Assembly: GCA_023386365.1 (NCBI GenBank)
Contig: JAEWJX010000038.1
Coordinates: forward strand, 1 to 22,577
Origin: Actinomycetes bacterium
GTDB taxonomy: Bacteria > Actinomycetota > Actinomycetes > Actinomycetales > Microbacteriaceae
Reading direction: 5' to 3'
Length of the DNA: 22,577 nucleotides
In this document: one piece after another, positions 1-7,214 of the stretch
Layout of the letters: each line of letters begins with the position of its first letter
How positions within the stretch are numbered: the stretch's first letter is position 1
Notes under the pieces: model-generated
What the model was told of the DNA's origin: nothing
Database searches by the model: none
What the model saw: only the letters and a program-made list of their open reading frames with translations
Position numbers and translations under genes: made by a program

Positions 1-75
<75 letters not shown>

Positions 76-1374
76 TTAGCCGTTGATGAGTGCGTCGATC
101 TTCTCGTCGTACTCGGCGGCCAGGGCGGAGACGTCGCCGCCGCCGTTGACCTTGCCGAAGAACTCCTCGAGCAGACCGGAGCCCTCGACAGCCGCCCAGC
201 CGGGTGCGGCCGGGGTGAGCTTCGAACCGAGGGCCGACTCGATGAGCGCCTTCGCGAACTGGTCGTCGCCCAGGGCGCTGACGTAGTCCTCGTTGGCCGG
301 GCCGAGCCCGTTCTTGCCGAGCATGGTCTGGTATTCCTCGCTGAAGATGATCTTCATCAGCTCGCGGGCGCCGGCCTGGTTCTTGGAGGCCGCGGACACC
401 GCGATGTTGGAGCCACCGGCGAACACGGGGGCGACGCCACCGTCGGCACCCGGGAGCACGTAGGTGCCGAACACCTCGTCGTTCCAGGTGGCGATCGTCT
501 TGGTGTCGTCCGCGGGGTCCGGAGCGAGGTCACCGATCGACCAGTGCGCCCATCCGGGTGCGATGATCGTGGCGGCCTCGGGCGCGGCAGCGTTCGGCTG
601 GGTGTTGATGTTCACCCAGGGGGTGCTGTCGGCCTCGGTGACGGGGGCGTTCGACGCCGAGCTGTAGAGCTCCTGCAGCGCCTCGAGTCCCTTGATCGAG
701 TTGGGGTCCGAGAGGCTGGACGCCCACTTGTCGCCGTCCTTCTTCGCGAGGTCTCCGCCGTTGGCGAAGATCCACGAGATGCCGTTGCGCCAGTCCTCGC
801 CACCGAGGTAGAAGCCCGAGAGGGCGTCGGTGTGGAGGGCCGAGGCGACCTCGGTCAGCTGCGGCAGGGTGGTCGGAACCTCCTGGCCGGCGGCCGCGTA
901 CAGGTCCTTGCGGTAGAAGACGTAGCGCGAACCGAAGTAGTACGGCAGCGCGTAGTTCTTGCCGTCGACTTCGCCGACCTCGACGAACGAGGGGAGCAGC
1001 TTGTCGCCGCCGAGCTCGTCGTACATGTCGGAGATGTCGCTGAAGGCGCCCACGGTGGTGAACGTCGGCGACCAGGTGTTCCCGATCTCGGTGACGTCGG
1101 GAGTATTGTCGGCGTCAGGCAGTGCAGTGGTGAGCTTCGCGAGAGCGTCACCCCAGCCCTGTTCCTCGATGGTGAGGGTGCCCCCGGTGTTCTTCTTGTA
1201 CTCGCTCTTCAGGTAGTCGCGGAGTTCGTCCGGGGTGTCACCCCCCATGACCCAGAACGTGATGTTCTGGCCCTTGGCCTCGTCCGGGTCCGGGGTGTTC
1301 GACGCGGTCGAGCAGCCGGCGAGGACGACGAGCGCAGCGGTGGCAGCGGCGACTGCTCCGATCTTTCGCTTCAT
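76..1374 (-). CDS. ABC transporter solute-binding lipoprotein, sugar type (family 1)
   Basis: A 432-residue extracellular substrate-binding lipoprotein of a carbohydrate ABC importer (COG1653-like, inferred from overall sequence character). It starts with a positively charged, hydrophobic signal peptide ending in the lipobox LAGC, which puts the lipid-modified cysteine at residue 21. A Ser/Asp-rich linker follows, then the mature domain beginning around ITFWVMGGDTPDE. Typical features include the PYYFGSRYVFYRKDLY segment near the first third, aromatic residues throughout (expected for sugar binding), and a length of about 430. The ATG at 1374 has a Shine-Dalgarno AAGGAA seven bases upstream (plus-strand 1382-1387). 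The gene lies 77 bases downstream of a ROK repressor on the same strand, which supports a sugar substrate under ROK control. The permease and ATPase genes are not seen because the window ends just after the stop. The exact sugar cannot be told. Confidence 0.9.
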   Translation of the reverse strand: MKRKIGAVAAATAALVVLAGCSTASNTPDPDEAKGQNITFWVMGGDTPDELRDYLKSEYKKNTGGTLTIEEQGWGDALAKLTTALPDADNTPDVTEIGNTWSPTFTTVGAFSDISDMYDELGGDKLLPSFVEVGEVDGKNYALPYYFGSRYVFYRKDLYAAAGQEVPTTLPQLTEVASALHTDALSGFYLGGEDWRNGISWIFANGGDLAKKDGDKWASSLSDPNSIKGLEALQELYSSASNAPVTEADSTPWVNINTQPNAAAPEAATIIAPGWAHWSIGDLAPDPADDTKTIATWNDEVFGTYVLPGADGGVAPVFAGGSNIAVSAASKNQAGARELMKIIFSEEYQTMLGKNGLGPANEDYVSALGDDQFAKALIESALGSKLTPAAPGWAAVEGSGLLEEFFGKVNGGGDVSALAAEYDEKIDALING

Positions 1375-1451
1375 TCGTGCATTCCTTCTTCTTTGAATTG
1401 CGGTGAAGCCGGATGGCGGCACCGCTGGTGCAAGGGTGTTGCGTTGTCGGG

Positions 1452-2621
1452 TCAGGAGACCCCGAGTTGCCCCGAGAGGACCATGGCGGCGGCGCCGCGC
1501 ATGACGATGTCCTGCCCGAGATCGGACATCCGTACCGTGAGATCGCCGTGGAATTCGGCCATCGTGCGGGCACGGAAGGTTTCGATGGCCGCCTGGGTGA
1601 GCGGGCCGTCGAGGAGTTCGACGGGGCCGCTGATGACGACCTCGTCGAGATTGAGGGCGCCGACGACCGGCGCGAGGGCGATGCCGAGGCGCTCTCCGGC
1701 GCGACGCAGCACGTCGTCGCGGGAGTCGGCGTCGGGTGCGGCGGCCATGCCGGCGCGGAGGCGCGGGACGGCGAGCCAGGTTTCGAGGCATCCGTTCTTG
1801 CCGCAGACGCAGGCTTCGCCGCCGTCGGTTCCGACGACCACGTGTCCGAGCTCGCCAGCGGCGAAGCGGCTGCCGAAGAGAGGGCTGCCGCCGAGGATGA
1901 GGCCGGCGCCGACACCGCGTCCGACCCGGATGAGCATGAAGTCGCCGAGCGCGTCGCCGAAGCTGTGCTCGGCGAGGGCGGCGGCGTTGGCGTCGTTGGC
2001 GACGAGCACGGGCAGGCCGGTGGCGGCGGAGACGGATGCCTGCAGCGGCTCGTCGACCCAACCCAGGTTGGGAGCGGAGAGCACGACGCCGGCGAGGTCG
2101 ACGATGCCGGGCGATCCGATGCCGATGCCGAGGATGGGTGCGGTGGCGGCGGCGGCGAGGTCGCGGGCCAGCGTGGTGACGAGCGCCGTCACCTGCCCGC
2201 CGGCGGCACCATCCGTCTCGGCCTCCATCCGGGTGACGATGCCGCCGTCGAGGTCGAGCACGGCGCCGCGGAAGACGCCGGTGTCGGAGAGGTCGATGCC
2301 GATGATCTGGTAGCCGGCCCGGTTCATGTCGAGCAGGATGGCGGGCTTGCCGGGGCGGGCCGCGCCCTTCTGGTCGGTCTCGACGATGAGGCCGTCGGCG
2401 ATGAGTTCGGCGACGAGGTCGGAGATGGTGACGCGGGTGAGGCCGGTCTCGCGGGCGAGGTCGGCGCGGCTCTGGAGGCCGCCGCTGTACAGGGTCTGCA
2501 GCACGAGGGAGCGGTTGTGGCCGCGTGCGTGCTCGGGGAGCACTTTGGCGCTCGGACGCAGGGCGCGACCGCCGGCGAAGCCCGCGATGGTGGCGCTTCT
2601 TTGCGCGGCGTCCGATGACAT
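1452..2621 (-). CDS. ROK-family transcriptional repressor (NagC/XylR type)
   Basis: A 389-residue sugar-responsive repressor. Residues 36-80 form an N-terminal winged helix-turn-helix (HNRSLVLQTLY, then SRADLARETGLTRVTISDLV). A ROK sugar-binding domain follows. The family zinc motif is complete: His260, then Cys271, Cys273 and Cys278 in CVCGKNGCLE. Asn209-Asp210 occupy the sugar/catalytic Asp position. The phosphate loop of true ROK kinases (DxGGTK-like) is degenerate here (GIDLSDTG, 108-115), which fits a DNA-binding repressor without kinase activity. I chose the ATG at 2621. An in-frame ATG at 2660 would add 13 residues, but neither start has a Shine-Dalgarno, and the 2621 start sits just after a plausible -10 box, so leaderless translation is likely. 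The gene probably controls itself and the downstream solute-binding protein gene. The effector sugar is unknown. Confidence 0.92.
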   Translation of the reverse strand: MSSDAAQRSATIAGFAGGRALRPSAKVLPEHARGHNRSLVLQTLYSGGLQSRADLARETGLTRVTISDLVAELIADGLIVETDQKGAARPGKPAILLDMNRAGYQIIGIDLSDTGVFRGAVLDLDGGIVTRMEAETDGAAGGQVTALVTTLARDLAAAATAPILGIGIGSPGIVDLAGVVLSAPNLGWVDEPLQASVSAATGLPVLVANDANAAALAEHSFGDALGDFMLIRVGRGVGAGLILGGSPLFGSRFAAGELGHVVVGTDGGEACVCGKNGCLETWLAVPRLRAGMAAAPDADSRDDVLRRAGERLGIALAPVVGALNLDEVVISGPVELLDGPLTQAAIETFRARTMAEFHGDLTVRMSDLGQDIVMRGAAAMVLSGQLGVS

Positions 2622-2660
2622 GTTTGTTAGTAAAGCGTACGAACAAACATCCCGCAACAT
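2619..2660 (-). promoter_or_regulatory. Probable ROK promoter/operator with 9-bp inverted repeat
   Basis: A perfect inverted repeat ATGTTTGTT / AACAAACAT lies at 2620-2628 and 2642-2650 with a 13-base spacer. On the minus strand it overlaps a possible promoter: -35 TTGCGG (2657-2652), 17-base spacer, -10 TTTACT (2634-2629), then seven bases to the ATG at 2621. The start codon itself lies in one arm. A-T-rich inverted repeats are usual targets of ROK repressors, so autoregulation is inferred. An alternative -10 is TACGCT (2639-2634). Confidence 0.6.
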
Positions 2661-2690
2661 TTGAACGGACGGTTTACAAACTCGTAATGT
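2661..2690 (+). promoter_or_regulatory. Candidate promoter of the flavin redox operon
   Basis: TTGAAC (2661-2666) and TAATGT (2685-2690) are separated by 18 bases on the plus strand, upstream of the FMN-binding lipoprotein gene. This would give a leader of about 50 bases. It lies directly beside the ROK inverted repeat, so the repressor could also affect it. The match to consensus is only moderate. Confidence 0.35.
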
Positions 2691-2747
2691 TTCGTCGCGT
2701 CAGCGAACTCGCAGCAGCGACCAAGGGTGCGCTGCCATCCTGAACCC

Positions 2748-3209
2748 ATGACGCCCACGAATCGCGCCACCCCTTCCCTGACTCTCGCCCGCGCGGCCGC
2801 CGTCGGCGCCGCCGGGTTCGGCCTGCTCGTGCTCGCCGGCTGCAGCACCACGCCGGCCGACTCGTCGGCGGGCGCCGACAGCGGCTCCGGATCGTCGGAC
2901 ACCTCGGCCAGCTACGCCGACGGCACGTACACGGCGAGCGGCGGCTACACGGCACCCAGCGGCCAAGAAGAGGTGGAGGTCGAGGTGACCCTCGCCGACG
3001 ACGTCATCACCGCCGTCACCGTCACCCCCACGGCCACCGACCGCCAGGCCGCCGGATTCCAGAAGCAGTTCGCCGACGGCATCGCCGCGGAGGTCGTGGG
3101 CAAGGACATCGACTCGCTCAACGTCTCGCGCGTCGCCGGCTCCTCGCTCACGAGCGGCGGTTTCAACGCTGCCATCGACAGCATCAAGTCCGAGGCGCTC
3201 GAGTCCTGA
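2748..3209 (+). CDS. FMN-binding domain lipoprotein
   Basis: A 153-residue secreted lipoprotein that would carry covalently bound FMN and act as an electron carrier outside the membrane. The signal peptide ends in LAGC with the lipid cysteine at residue 32. A Ser/Gly/Asp-rich linker follows to about residue 55, then an FMN_bind domain (the fold of NqrC and RnfG C-terminal domains) beginning YADGTYTASGGY. Near the C-terminus, AGSSLTS (130-136) aligns with the flavinylation motif SGATxT of this family. Ser133 sits at the acceptor position where Thr is usual. The ATG at 2748 is preferred over a GTG at 2727 because the short extension adds polar residues before the signal peptide. No good Shine-Dalgarno is seen for either. 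It is the first gene of a three-gene operon, and its stop overlaps the apparent start of apbE. Confidence 0.88.
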   Translation: MTPTNRATPSLTLARAAAVGAAGFGLLVLAGCSTTPADSSAGADSGSGSSDTSASYADGTYTASGGYTAPSGQEEVEVEVTLADDVITAVTVTPTATDRQAAGFQKQFADGIAAEVVGKDIDSLNVSRVAGSSLTSGGFNAAIDSIKSEALES

Positions 3210-4069
3210 TCGCCGACCCGCTGCCATCCGCCTGGCGCTTCGACGCGCTCGGCACACCGTGGCGCATCGACACCGAGCTCCCGGTACCGGACGACGTGCG
3301 CCGCACGGTCGCCGAGCGGATCGAGCGGTTCGACCGCGACTGGTCGCGCTTCCGTGACGACTCGCTCGTCGCCCGGATCGCGCGCGAGCCCGGGCGGCAC
3401 CGGATGCCCGAGGACGCGGGCCGTCTCCTCGACCTGTACGCCGAGCTGTACCCGGCGACGAACGGCCGCGTCTCCCCGCTCGTCGGCGGTGCACTCAGCG
3501 GACTCGGCTACGGACCCCGTCTCGCCGCAGGCGTCGCGGATGCGGTGCCGCGGTGGGACGACGCGATCGCCTGGGACGGCACCCACCTCGACACCGTCGC
3601 GCCGGTGGTGCTCGACTTGGGGGCGGCGGGGAAGGGCTACCTGGTCGACCTCGTGAGCGACCTGCTCACCTTGGCGGGCATCCCGCGGCACGTCGTCGAC
3701 GGCTCCGGCGACCTGCGCATCCGCGACGTGCCGATGAGGATCGCGCTCGAGCATCCCGCCGACCCCACGAAGGCGATCGGCGTCGCCGAGCTGACGACCG
3801 GCGCACTCTCCGCGAGCGCCGGCAACCGGCGCGCGTGGGGCGACGGCCAGCACCACATCCTGGATGCGGTGACCGGCCTGCCCGCCCGCCGCGTGGTGGC
3901 GACGTGGGCGGTGGCGGCCGACGACCTCACCGCCGACGGCGCCGCCACGGCCCTGTTCTTCGACGTCGAGTCGGAATGGCTCGAGCGGCGCGGTGTGCAG
4001 TGGGTCAAGATGTTGGACGGCGGCGCGATCGAGCGTTCGCCCGGCTTCCCCGGGGAGGTGTTCGCGTGA
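3206..4069 (+). CDS. apbE: FAD:protein FMN transferase (ApbE)
   Basis: ApbE transfers FMN from FAD to a Thr/Ser of FMN_bind domains, with Mg2+. Motifs in order (numbered from 3206): RFDALGTPWRIDTE (11-24), RDWSRFRDDSL (44-54), LDLGAAGKGYLVD (136-148), GQHHILDAVTGLP (214-226) and AADDLTADGAATALFF (237-252, metal and active-site region). The length of 287 suits the family. The start is odd: the first standard start codon in frame is GTG 3296, which would remove the conserved ALGTPW segment. I place the start at CTG 3206, which forms a CTGA overlap with the preceding stop and has GAGG ten bases upstream. ATC at 3209 is an alternative. No signal peptide is visible, so the enzyme appears cytoplasmic although its likely target is exported. 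The stop overlaps the next start (GTGA). Confidence 0.88.
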   Translation: MIADPLPSAWRFDALGTPWRIDTELPVPDDVRRTVAERIERFDRDWSRFRDDSLVARIAREPGRHRMPEDAGRLLDLYAELYPATNGRVSPLVGGALSGLGYGPRLAAGVADAVPRWDDAIAWDGTHLDTVAPVVLDLGAAGKGYLVDLVSDLLTLAGIPRHVVDGSGDLRIRDVPMRIALEHPADPTKAIGVAELTTGALSASAGNRRAWGDGQHHILDAVTGLPARRVVATWAVAADDLTADGAATALFFDVESEWLERRGVQWVKMLDGGAIERSPGFPGEVFA

Positions 4070-5565
4070 TCGCGAAACTGGATCGGCTGCTCGGCCGCGT
4101 CACGATGTACATGCTGGTGATCGCGATCCTCACGCTGCTGGCGCTCGTCGCGCTGGTGCTCGCGTTCCTGCGGGTCGTGTCGGTCGACCCGTGGGCGCTG
4201 CTCGCGAGTGCCGCGGTGCTGCTGGTGTTCACCTGGGCGGCGAACGAGCTGCTGGCACGCCTGTTCCGGACGCGGCAGCACACGACATCCGGGATCATCA
4301 CGGCCCTGCTGCTGCTGTTCGTGCTCGCCCCGACCCTCGACCCGCTGGGGCTGGTGGGGATCGCGGTGGCAGCGCTCGTGGCCGCGGCCTCCAAGTACCT
4401 GCTCGCCTGGCGGGGCCGGCACCTGGCGAACCCGGCGGCCGTCGGCGCACTCGTCGTCGGGGTGACCGGCCTCGCGTTCCCCTCATGGTGGGTGGGCACC
4501 CCGCCCCTTCTGCCGGTCGTGGCGGTGGGTGCGCTGCTCATCCTCTGGCGCACCCGCCACCTCGGCATGGGCGCGCTCTACGTGGTCGCGAGCGTCGCGG
4601 TGATCGTGGGACAGTTCCTCGCGGGCGGCACCCCCTTCGCGACCGCGCTGTCGTTCGCGCTGCTGTCGTCGCCTGTCGTCTTCACCGCCGGGTTCATGCT
4701 GAGCGAGCCGCTCACCCTCCCTCCGCGCTCCTGGCAGCGCCTCACGCTCGCCGTGGTGGTGGCCCTGCTCGCCAACGTGCACTACTCGTTCGGCGTCTAC
4801 GGCAACACCCCCGAGCTCGCGCTCGTCGCCGGCGGCGTGCTCTCCTTCTTCGTGTGCCAGCGGCGCGGCGTGAAGCTGGAACTGGTCGAGAAGCGGCAGC
4901 TCACCCCCACCGCGTGGGAGTTCCGTTTCCGCGCCCTCGCCCCCGTGCGGTTCGAGGCGGGGCAGTACCTGGAGCTCACCCTCCCCCACCCCCACCCGGA
5001 CGCCGGCGGCACCCGCCGGGTGTTCTCGATCACCTCCGCACCCGGCGACGGCGAGGTGACCGTCGGCGTGCGCATCCGCGACGAGGCGTCCAGCTTCAAG
5101 CGGGCTCTGGTAGCCCTGCAGCCGGGTGCGCGGGTGCGTACGACCGGCGTGTGGGGCGACTTCACCCTGCCGCGGGACCCGGATGCGAAGCTCGCGTTCG
5201 TCGCCGCCGGCATCGGGGTGACGCCGTTCGTCGCGCAACTGCGCTCGCTCGGCCCGCGCGCCGCCGACGCGGAACTGCTGTACGCGGTGCGTTCCGCATC
5301 CGACCTCGCCTACCGCGACGAACTCGCCGCCACCGGCGCCCGGGTGAGCGTGCTCTCCCCCGACGACCCCGGCACCCTGCCTGCGGGGTGGACCTGGCTC
5401 GGTTCGGATGCGCTGTCGGCAGATGCGGTGCACCGGGCGATCCCGGATGCGCGCGACCGCACCGTGTACCTCTCCGGTGCGCCGACCGACGTGTCCGAGC
5501 TGCGCCGCGCGCTGCGACGCGCGGGCACCCGCCGCATCCGCACCGACGTGTTCCTCGGATACTGA
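4066..5565 (+). CDS. Membrane flavin oxidoreductase: NqrB/RnfD-like domain fused to FNR-like reductase
   Basis: A 499-residue fusion. Residues 1-265 form a polytopic membrane domain resembling NqrB/RnfD, with TTSGIITALLLLFVLAP (73-89), HLANPAAVGALV (119-130) and GFMLSEPLTLPP (209-220), which corresponds to the xMATDPVTxP segment of that family. Residues 270-499 form a ferredoxin-NADP-reductase-like domain: EAGQYLELTLP (298-308), FAD motif RVFSIT (318-323), NAD(P) motif AAGIGVTPF (380-388), CxG-like LSGAPTDV (469-476), and the usual aromatic end FLGY. It likely passes electrons from cytoplasmic NAD(P)H via FAD across the membrane to the flavinylated lipoprotein encoded two genes upstream. The GTG start at 4066 overlaps the apbE stop (GTGA), and a strong Shine-Dalgarno GGGGAGG lies about eight bases upstream. 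The final acceptor is unknown. Confidence 0.85.
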   Translation: MIAKLDRLLGRVTMYMLVIAILTLLALVALVLAFLRVVSVDPWALLASAAVLLVFTWAANELLARLFRTRQHTTSGIITALLLLFVLAPTLDPLGLVGIAVAALVAAASKYLLAWRGRHLANPAAVGALVVGVTGLAFPSWWVGTPPLLPVVAVGALLILWRTRHLGMGALYVVASVAVIVGQFLAGGTPFATALSFALLSSPVVFTAGFMLSEPLTLPPRSWQRLTLAVVVALLANVHYSFGVYGNTPELALVAGGVLSFFVCQRRGVKLELVEKRQLTPTAWEFRFRALAPVRFEAGQYLELTLPHPHPDAGGTRRVFSITSAPGDGEVTVGVRIRDEASSFKRALVALQPGARVRTTGVWGDFTLPRDPDAKLAFVAAGIGVTPFVAQLRSLGPRAADAELLYAVRSASDLAYRDELAATGARVSVLSPDDPGTLPAGWTWLGSDALSADAVHRAIPDARDRTVYLSGAPTDVSELRRALRRAGTRRIRTDVFLGY

Positions 5566-5591
5566 CCCGCGTCCTGTCGCCCCCCGAACCG

Positions 5592-5597
5592 TAGGGT
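5592..5597 (+). promoter_or_regulatory. Leaderless -10 box of the YdeI-family gene
   Basis: TAGGGT lies exactly six bases before the ATG at 5604, and no Shine-Dalgarno is present. Transcription would start at or next to the start codon. No good -35 is visible. Confidence 0.55.
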
Positions 5598-5603
5598 TGC
5601 GGC

Positions 5604-6176
5604 ATGTCGTCGTTCGCCGAGAAGCCGATCCTGCACTTCACCGATCCGGCCGAGTGGGAGGCGTTCCTCGAGAACGACCCGCCCGCCGACGGTGTGCGGG
5701 TGAAGATCGTGAAAGCGAAGGCGCAGGTGCCCGGCATCACCCGCCAGGAGGCACTCGACGTGGCGCTCTGCTTCGGCTGGATCGACGGCCAGGCAGGTTC
5801 CTTCGACGACGACTTCAGCCTGCAGGCCTACACGCCGCGTCGCTCACGCAGCCCGTGGTCGCAGATCAACCGCGACCATGTGACGCGCCTCATCGCGGAA
5901 GGCCGGATGCGCCCCGGCGGTCAGGCCGAGATCGACCGCGCGAAAGCCGACGGCCGGTGGGACGCGGCGTACCGCCAGAAAGACGCTCCCGTGCCCGCCG
6001 AACTGCAGGTGCTCCTCGACACGAGCCCCGCGGTGCAGGCGACGTTCGACGCGCTCAACGCGCAGAACCGCTGGGCGTTCATCTTCCGCATCCAGCAGGG
6101 CGTGCGCCCCGAGACGCGCGAACGGCGTGCCCGGCAACTCTTCGAGATGCTCGAACGGGGCGAACGCTTCTACTGA
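5604..6176 (+). CDS. YdeI/OmpD-associated family protein
   Basis: A 190-residue cytoplasmic protein of the YdeI family (bacteriocin-protection / OmpD-associated family; the biochemical role is unclear). Recognised from the family pattern: an N-terminal FTDPAEWEAFLE region, then VKIVKAKAQVPGITRQEALDVAL, the hallmark CFGWIDGQ around residue 55, YTPRRSRSPWSQINRDHV around 73-90, and a helical C-terminal half rich in Arg and Glu. The length matches the family. The ATG at 5604 follows a TAGGGT box by six bases, suggesting its own leaderless promoter rather than membership of the redox operon 38 bases upstream. The stop codon overlaps the tail of mdh on the opposite strand by seven bases, leaving no space for a terminator between them. 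Confidence 0.85.
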   Translation: MSSFAEKPILHFTDPAEWEAFLENDPPADGVRVKIVKAKAQVPGITRQEALDVALCFGWIDGQAGSFDDDFSLQAYTPRRSRSPWSQINRDHVTRLIAEGRMRPGGQAEIDRAKADGRWDAAYRQKDAPVPAELQVLLDTSPAVQATFDALNAQNRWAFIFRIQQGVRPETRERRARQLFEMLERGERFY

Positions 6177-7150
6177 GGCAGTAGGCCGAGTGCGCGCACC
6201 GCATCGCGCTCGGCGGCCAGTTCCGCCACCGAGACGGCGAGGGCGTCGCGCACCGCATCCGAGAGCTCGAGCCCCTCGACCACCTGCCACCGCCCGTCGA
6301 CCGAGGTCGCCGGGAACGAACTGACGAGGCCCTGCGGCACGCCGTACTCACCCCGGCTCGGCTGCGCCACCGACACCCAGTCGCCGTCGGGCGTACCGAG
6401 CGCCCAGTCGCGCACGTGGTCGATCGCGGCGGATGCGGCACTCGCCGCCGACGACGCCCCGCGCGCCGCGATGATGGCCGCGCCCCGGTTCGCCACCGTC
6501 GGCACGAAGGTGTCGGCCACCCATTCCGGCTCGAACCCGACGGGCGCGCCGTCGAGGAGCAGCTGCGACGGGTCGGGAACCTGCGTCGACGAGTGGTTCC
6601 CCCAGATCGTCATCCGCGACAGCCGGCCGACCCCCACGCCGAGCTTCGTCGCCACCTGCGCGAGCGCGCGATTGTGGTCGAGGCGGGTCATCGCCGTGAA
6701 CCGCTCCGCCGGCACATCCGGAGCATGTGCAGCGGCGATGAGCGCATTCGTGTTCGCCGGGTTGCCCACCGCGAGCACCCGGATGTCGTCCGCCGCCCGG
6801 TCGTTGATGGCACGCCCCTGCGGCCCGAAGATCCCCGCGTTGGCGGCAAGCAGGTCGCCGCGCTCCATCCCCGCCGTGCGCGGGCGGGCACCCACCAGCA
6901 GCGCGACCTGTGAACCGTCGAACGCCGCATCCGCGTCGTCGAAAACGTCGACGCTCTCGAGCAGCGGGAACGCGGCATCCGCGAGCTCCATGGCGGTGCC
7001 CTCCGCGGCGGCCACCGCCTGCGGCACCTCCAACAGCCTCAGCCGCACCGGCCGGGCGCCGAGCATCGCCCCTGAGGCGATCCGGAAGAGGAGCGCGTAG
7101 CCGATCTGCCCGGCGGCGCCCGTGACGGTGACAGTCGTGGGGGTGGTCAT
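6170..7150 (-). CDS. mdh: Malate dehydrogenase
   Basis: NAD-dependent malate dehydrogenase (malate to oxaloacetate, TCA cycle), 326 residues. It has the Rossmann motif GAAGQIGY (11-18), the mobile substrate loop GARPRTAGMERGDLL (87-101) with substrate Arg residues 91 and 97, GNPANTN (129-135), the catalytic pair Asp158/Arg161 in RLDHNRA, and the catalytic His186 in WGNHSS. ARGASSAASAASAAIDH near residues 230-246 is typical of the cytosolic-type MDH branch used by many actinobacteria and distinguishes it from lactate dehydrogenase. The ATG at 7150 is preceded by TAGCGT and six bases, with no convincing Shine-Dalgarno, so it is probably leaderless. It sits downstream of icd on the same strand but behind a strong hairpin, so the two TCA genes are neighbours with separate promoters. 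Confidence 0.95.
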   Translation of the reverse strand: MTTPTTVTVTGAAGQIGYALLFRIASGAMLGARPVRLRLLEVPQAVAAAEGTAMELADAAFPLLESVDVFDDADAAFDGSQVALLVGARPRTAGMERGDLLAANAGIFGPQGRAINDRAADDIRVLAVGNPANTNALIAAAHAPDVPAERFTAMTRLDHNRALAQVATKLGVGVGRLSRMTIWGNHSSTQVPDPSQLLLDGAPVGFEPEWVADTFVPTVANRGAAIIAARGASSAASAASAAIDHVRDWALGTPDGDWVSVAQPSRGEYGVPQGLVSSFPATSVDGRWQVVEGLELSDAVRDALAVSVAELAAERDAVRALGLLPQ

Positions 7151-7156
7151 GGATCC

Positions 7157-7162
7157 ACGCTA
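7157..7162 (-). promoter_or_regulatory. Leaderless -10 box of mdh
   Basis: On the minus strand TAGCGT lies six bases before the mdh ATG at 7150. It is placed just after the icd terminator hairpin, which supports a separate mdh transcript. Confidence 0.55.
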
Positions 7163-7176
7163 CGCGGTGGGGATGA

Positions 7177-7208
7177 CGAAGGGCCGGGTCTTTCGACCCG
7201 GCCCTTCG
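7177..7208 (-). terminator. Perfect 14-bp hairpin between icd and mdh
   Basis: Arms at 7177-7190 and 7195-7208 (CGAAGGGCCGGGTC and its exact complement) flank a four-base loop. The hairpin begins six bases after the icd stop. No U-tract follows on either strand, as is common in high-GC actinobacteria. The position suits intrinsic termination of icd or 3' end protection. Confidence 0.75.
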
Positions 7209-7214
7209 CGTGCA

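Noticed and set aside
544..2618. Long plus-strand open frames opposite the solute-binding protein and ROK genes
   Set aside because: They are GC-rich shadows of clear genes on the other strand, with no domain or start signal.
76..2646. One continuous minus-strand frame that appears to join the ROK gene region and the solute-binding protein as an 856-residue protein
   Set aside because: The first half is an Arg/Pro-rich out-of-frame reading of the ROK gene. The solute-binding protein has its own signal peptide, ATG and ribosome binding site at 1374.
2622..2660. ATG 2660 as start of the ROK repressor
   Set aside because: The extension is coded by the operator-like repeat and lacks a ribosome binding site. 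The 2621 start fits the promoter geometry better.
2727..2747. GTG 2727 as start of the FMN-binding lipoprotein
   Set aside because: It adds seven polar residues before a normal signal peptide, and no ribosome binding site supports it. ATG 2748 is simpler, but this is not certain.
6170..7150. Lactate dehydrogenase
   Set aside because: The substrate loop GARPRTAGMERGDLL with two Arg residues and the ARGASSAAS segment are typical of malate dehydrogenase.
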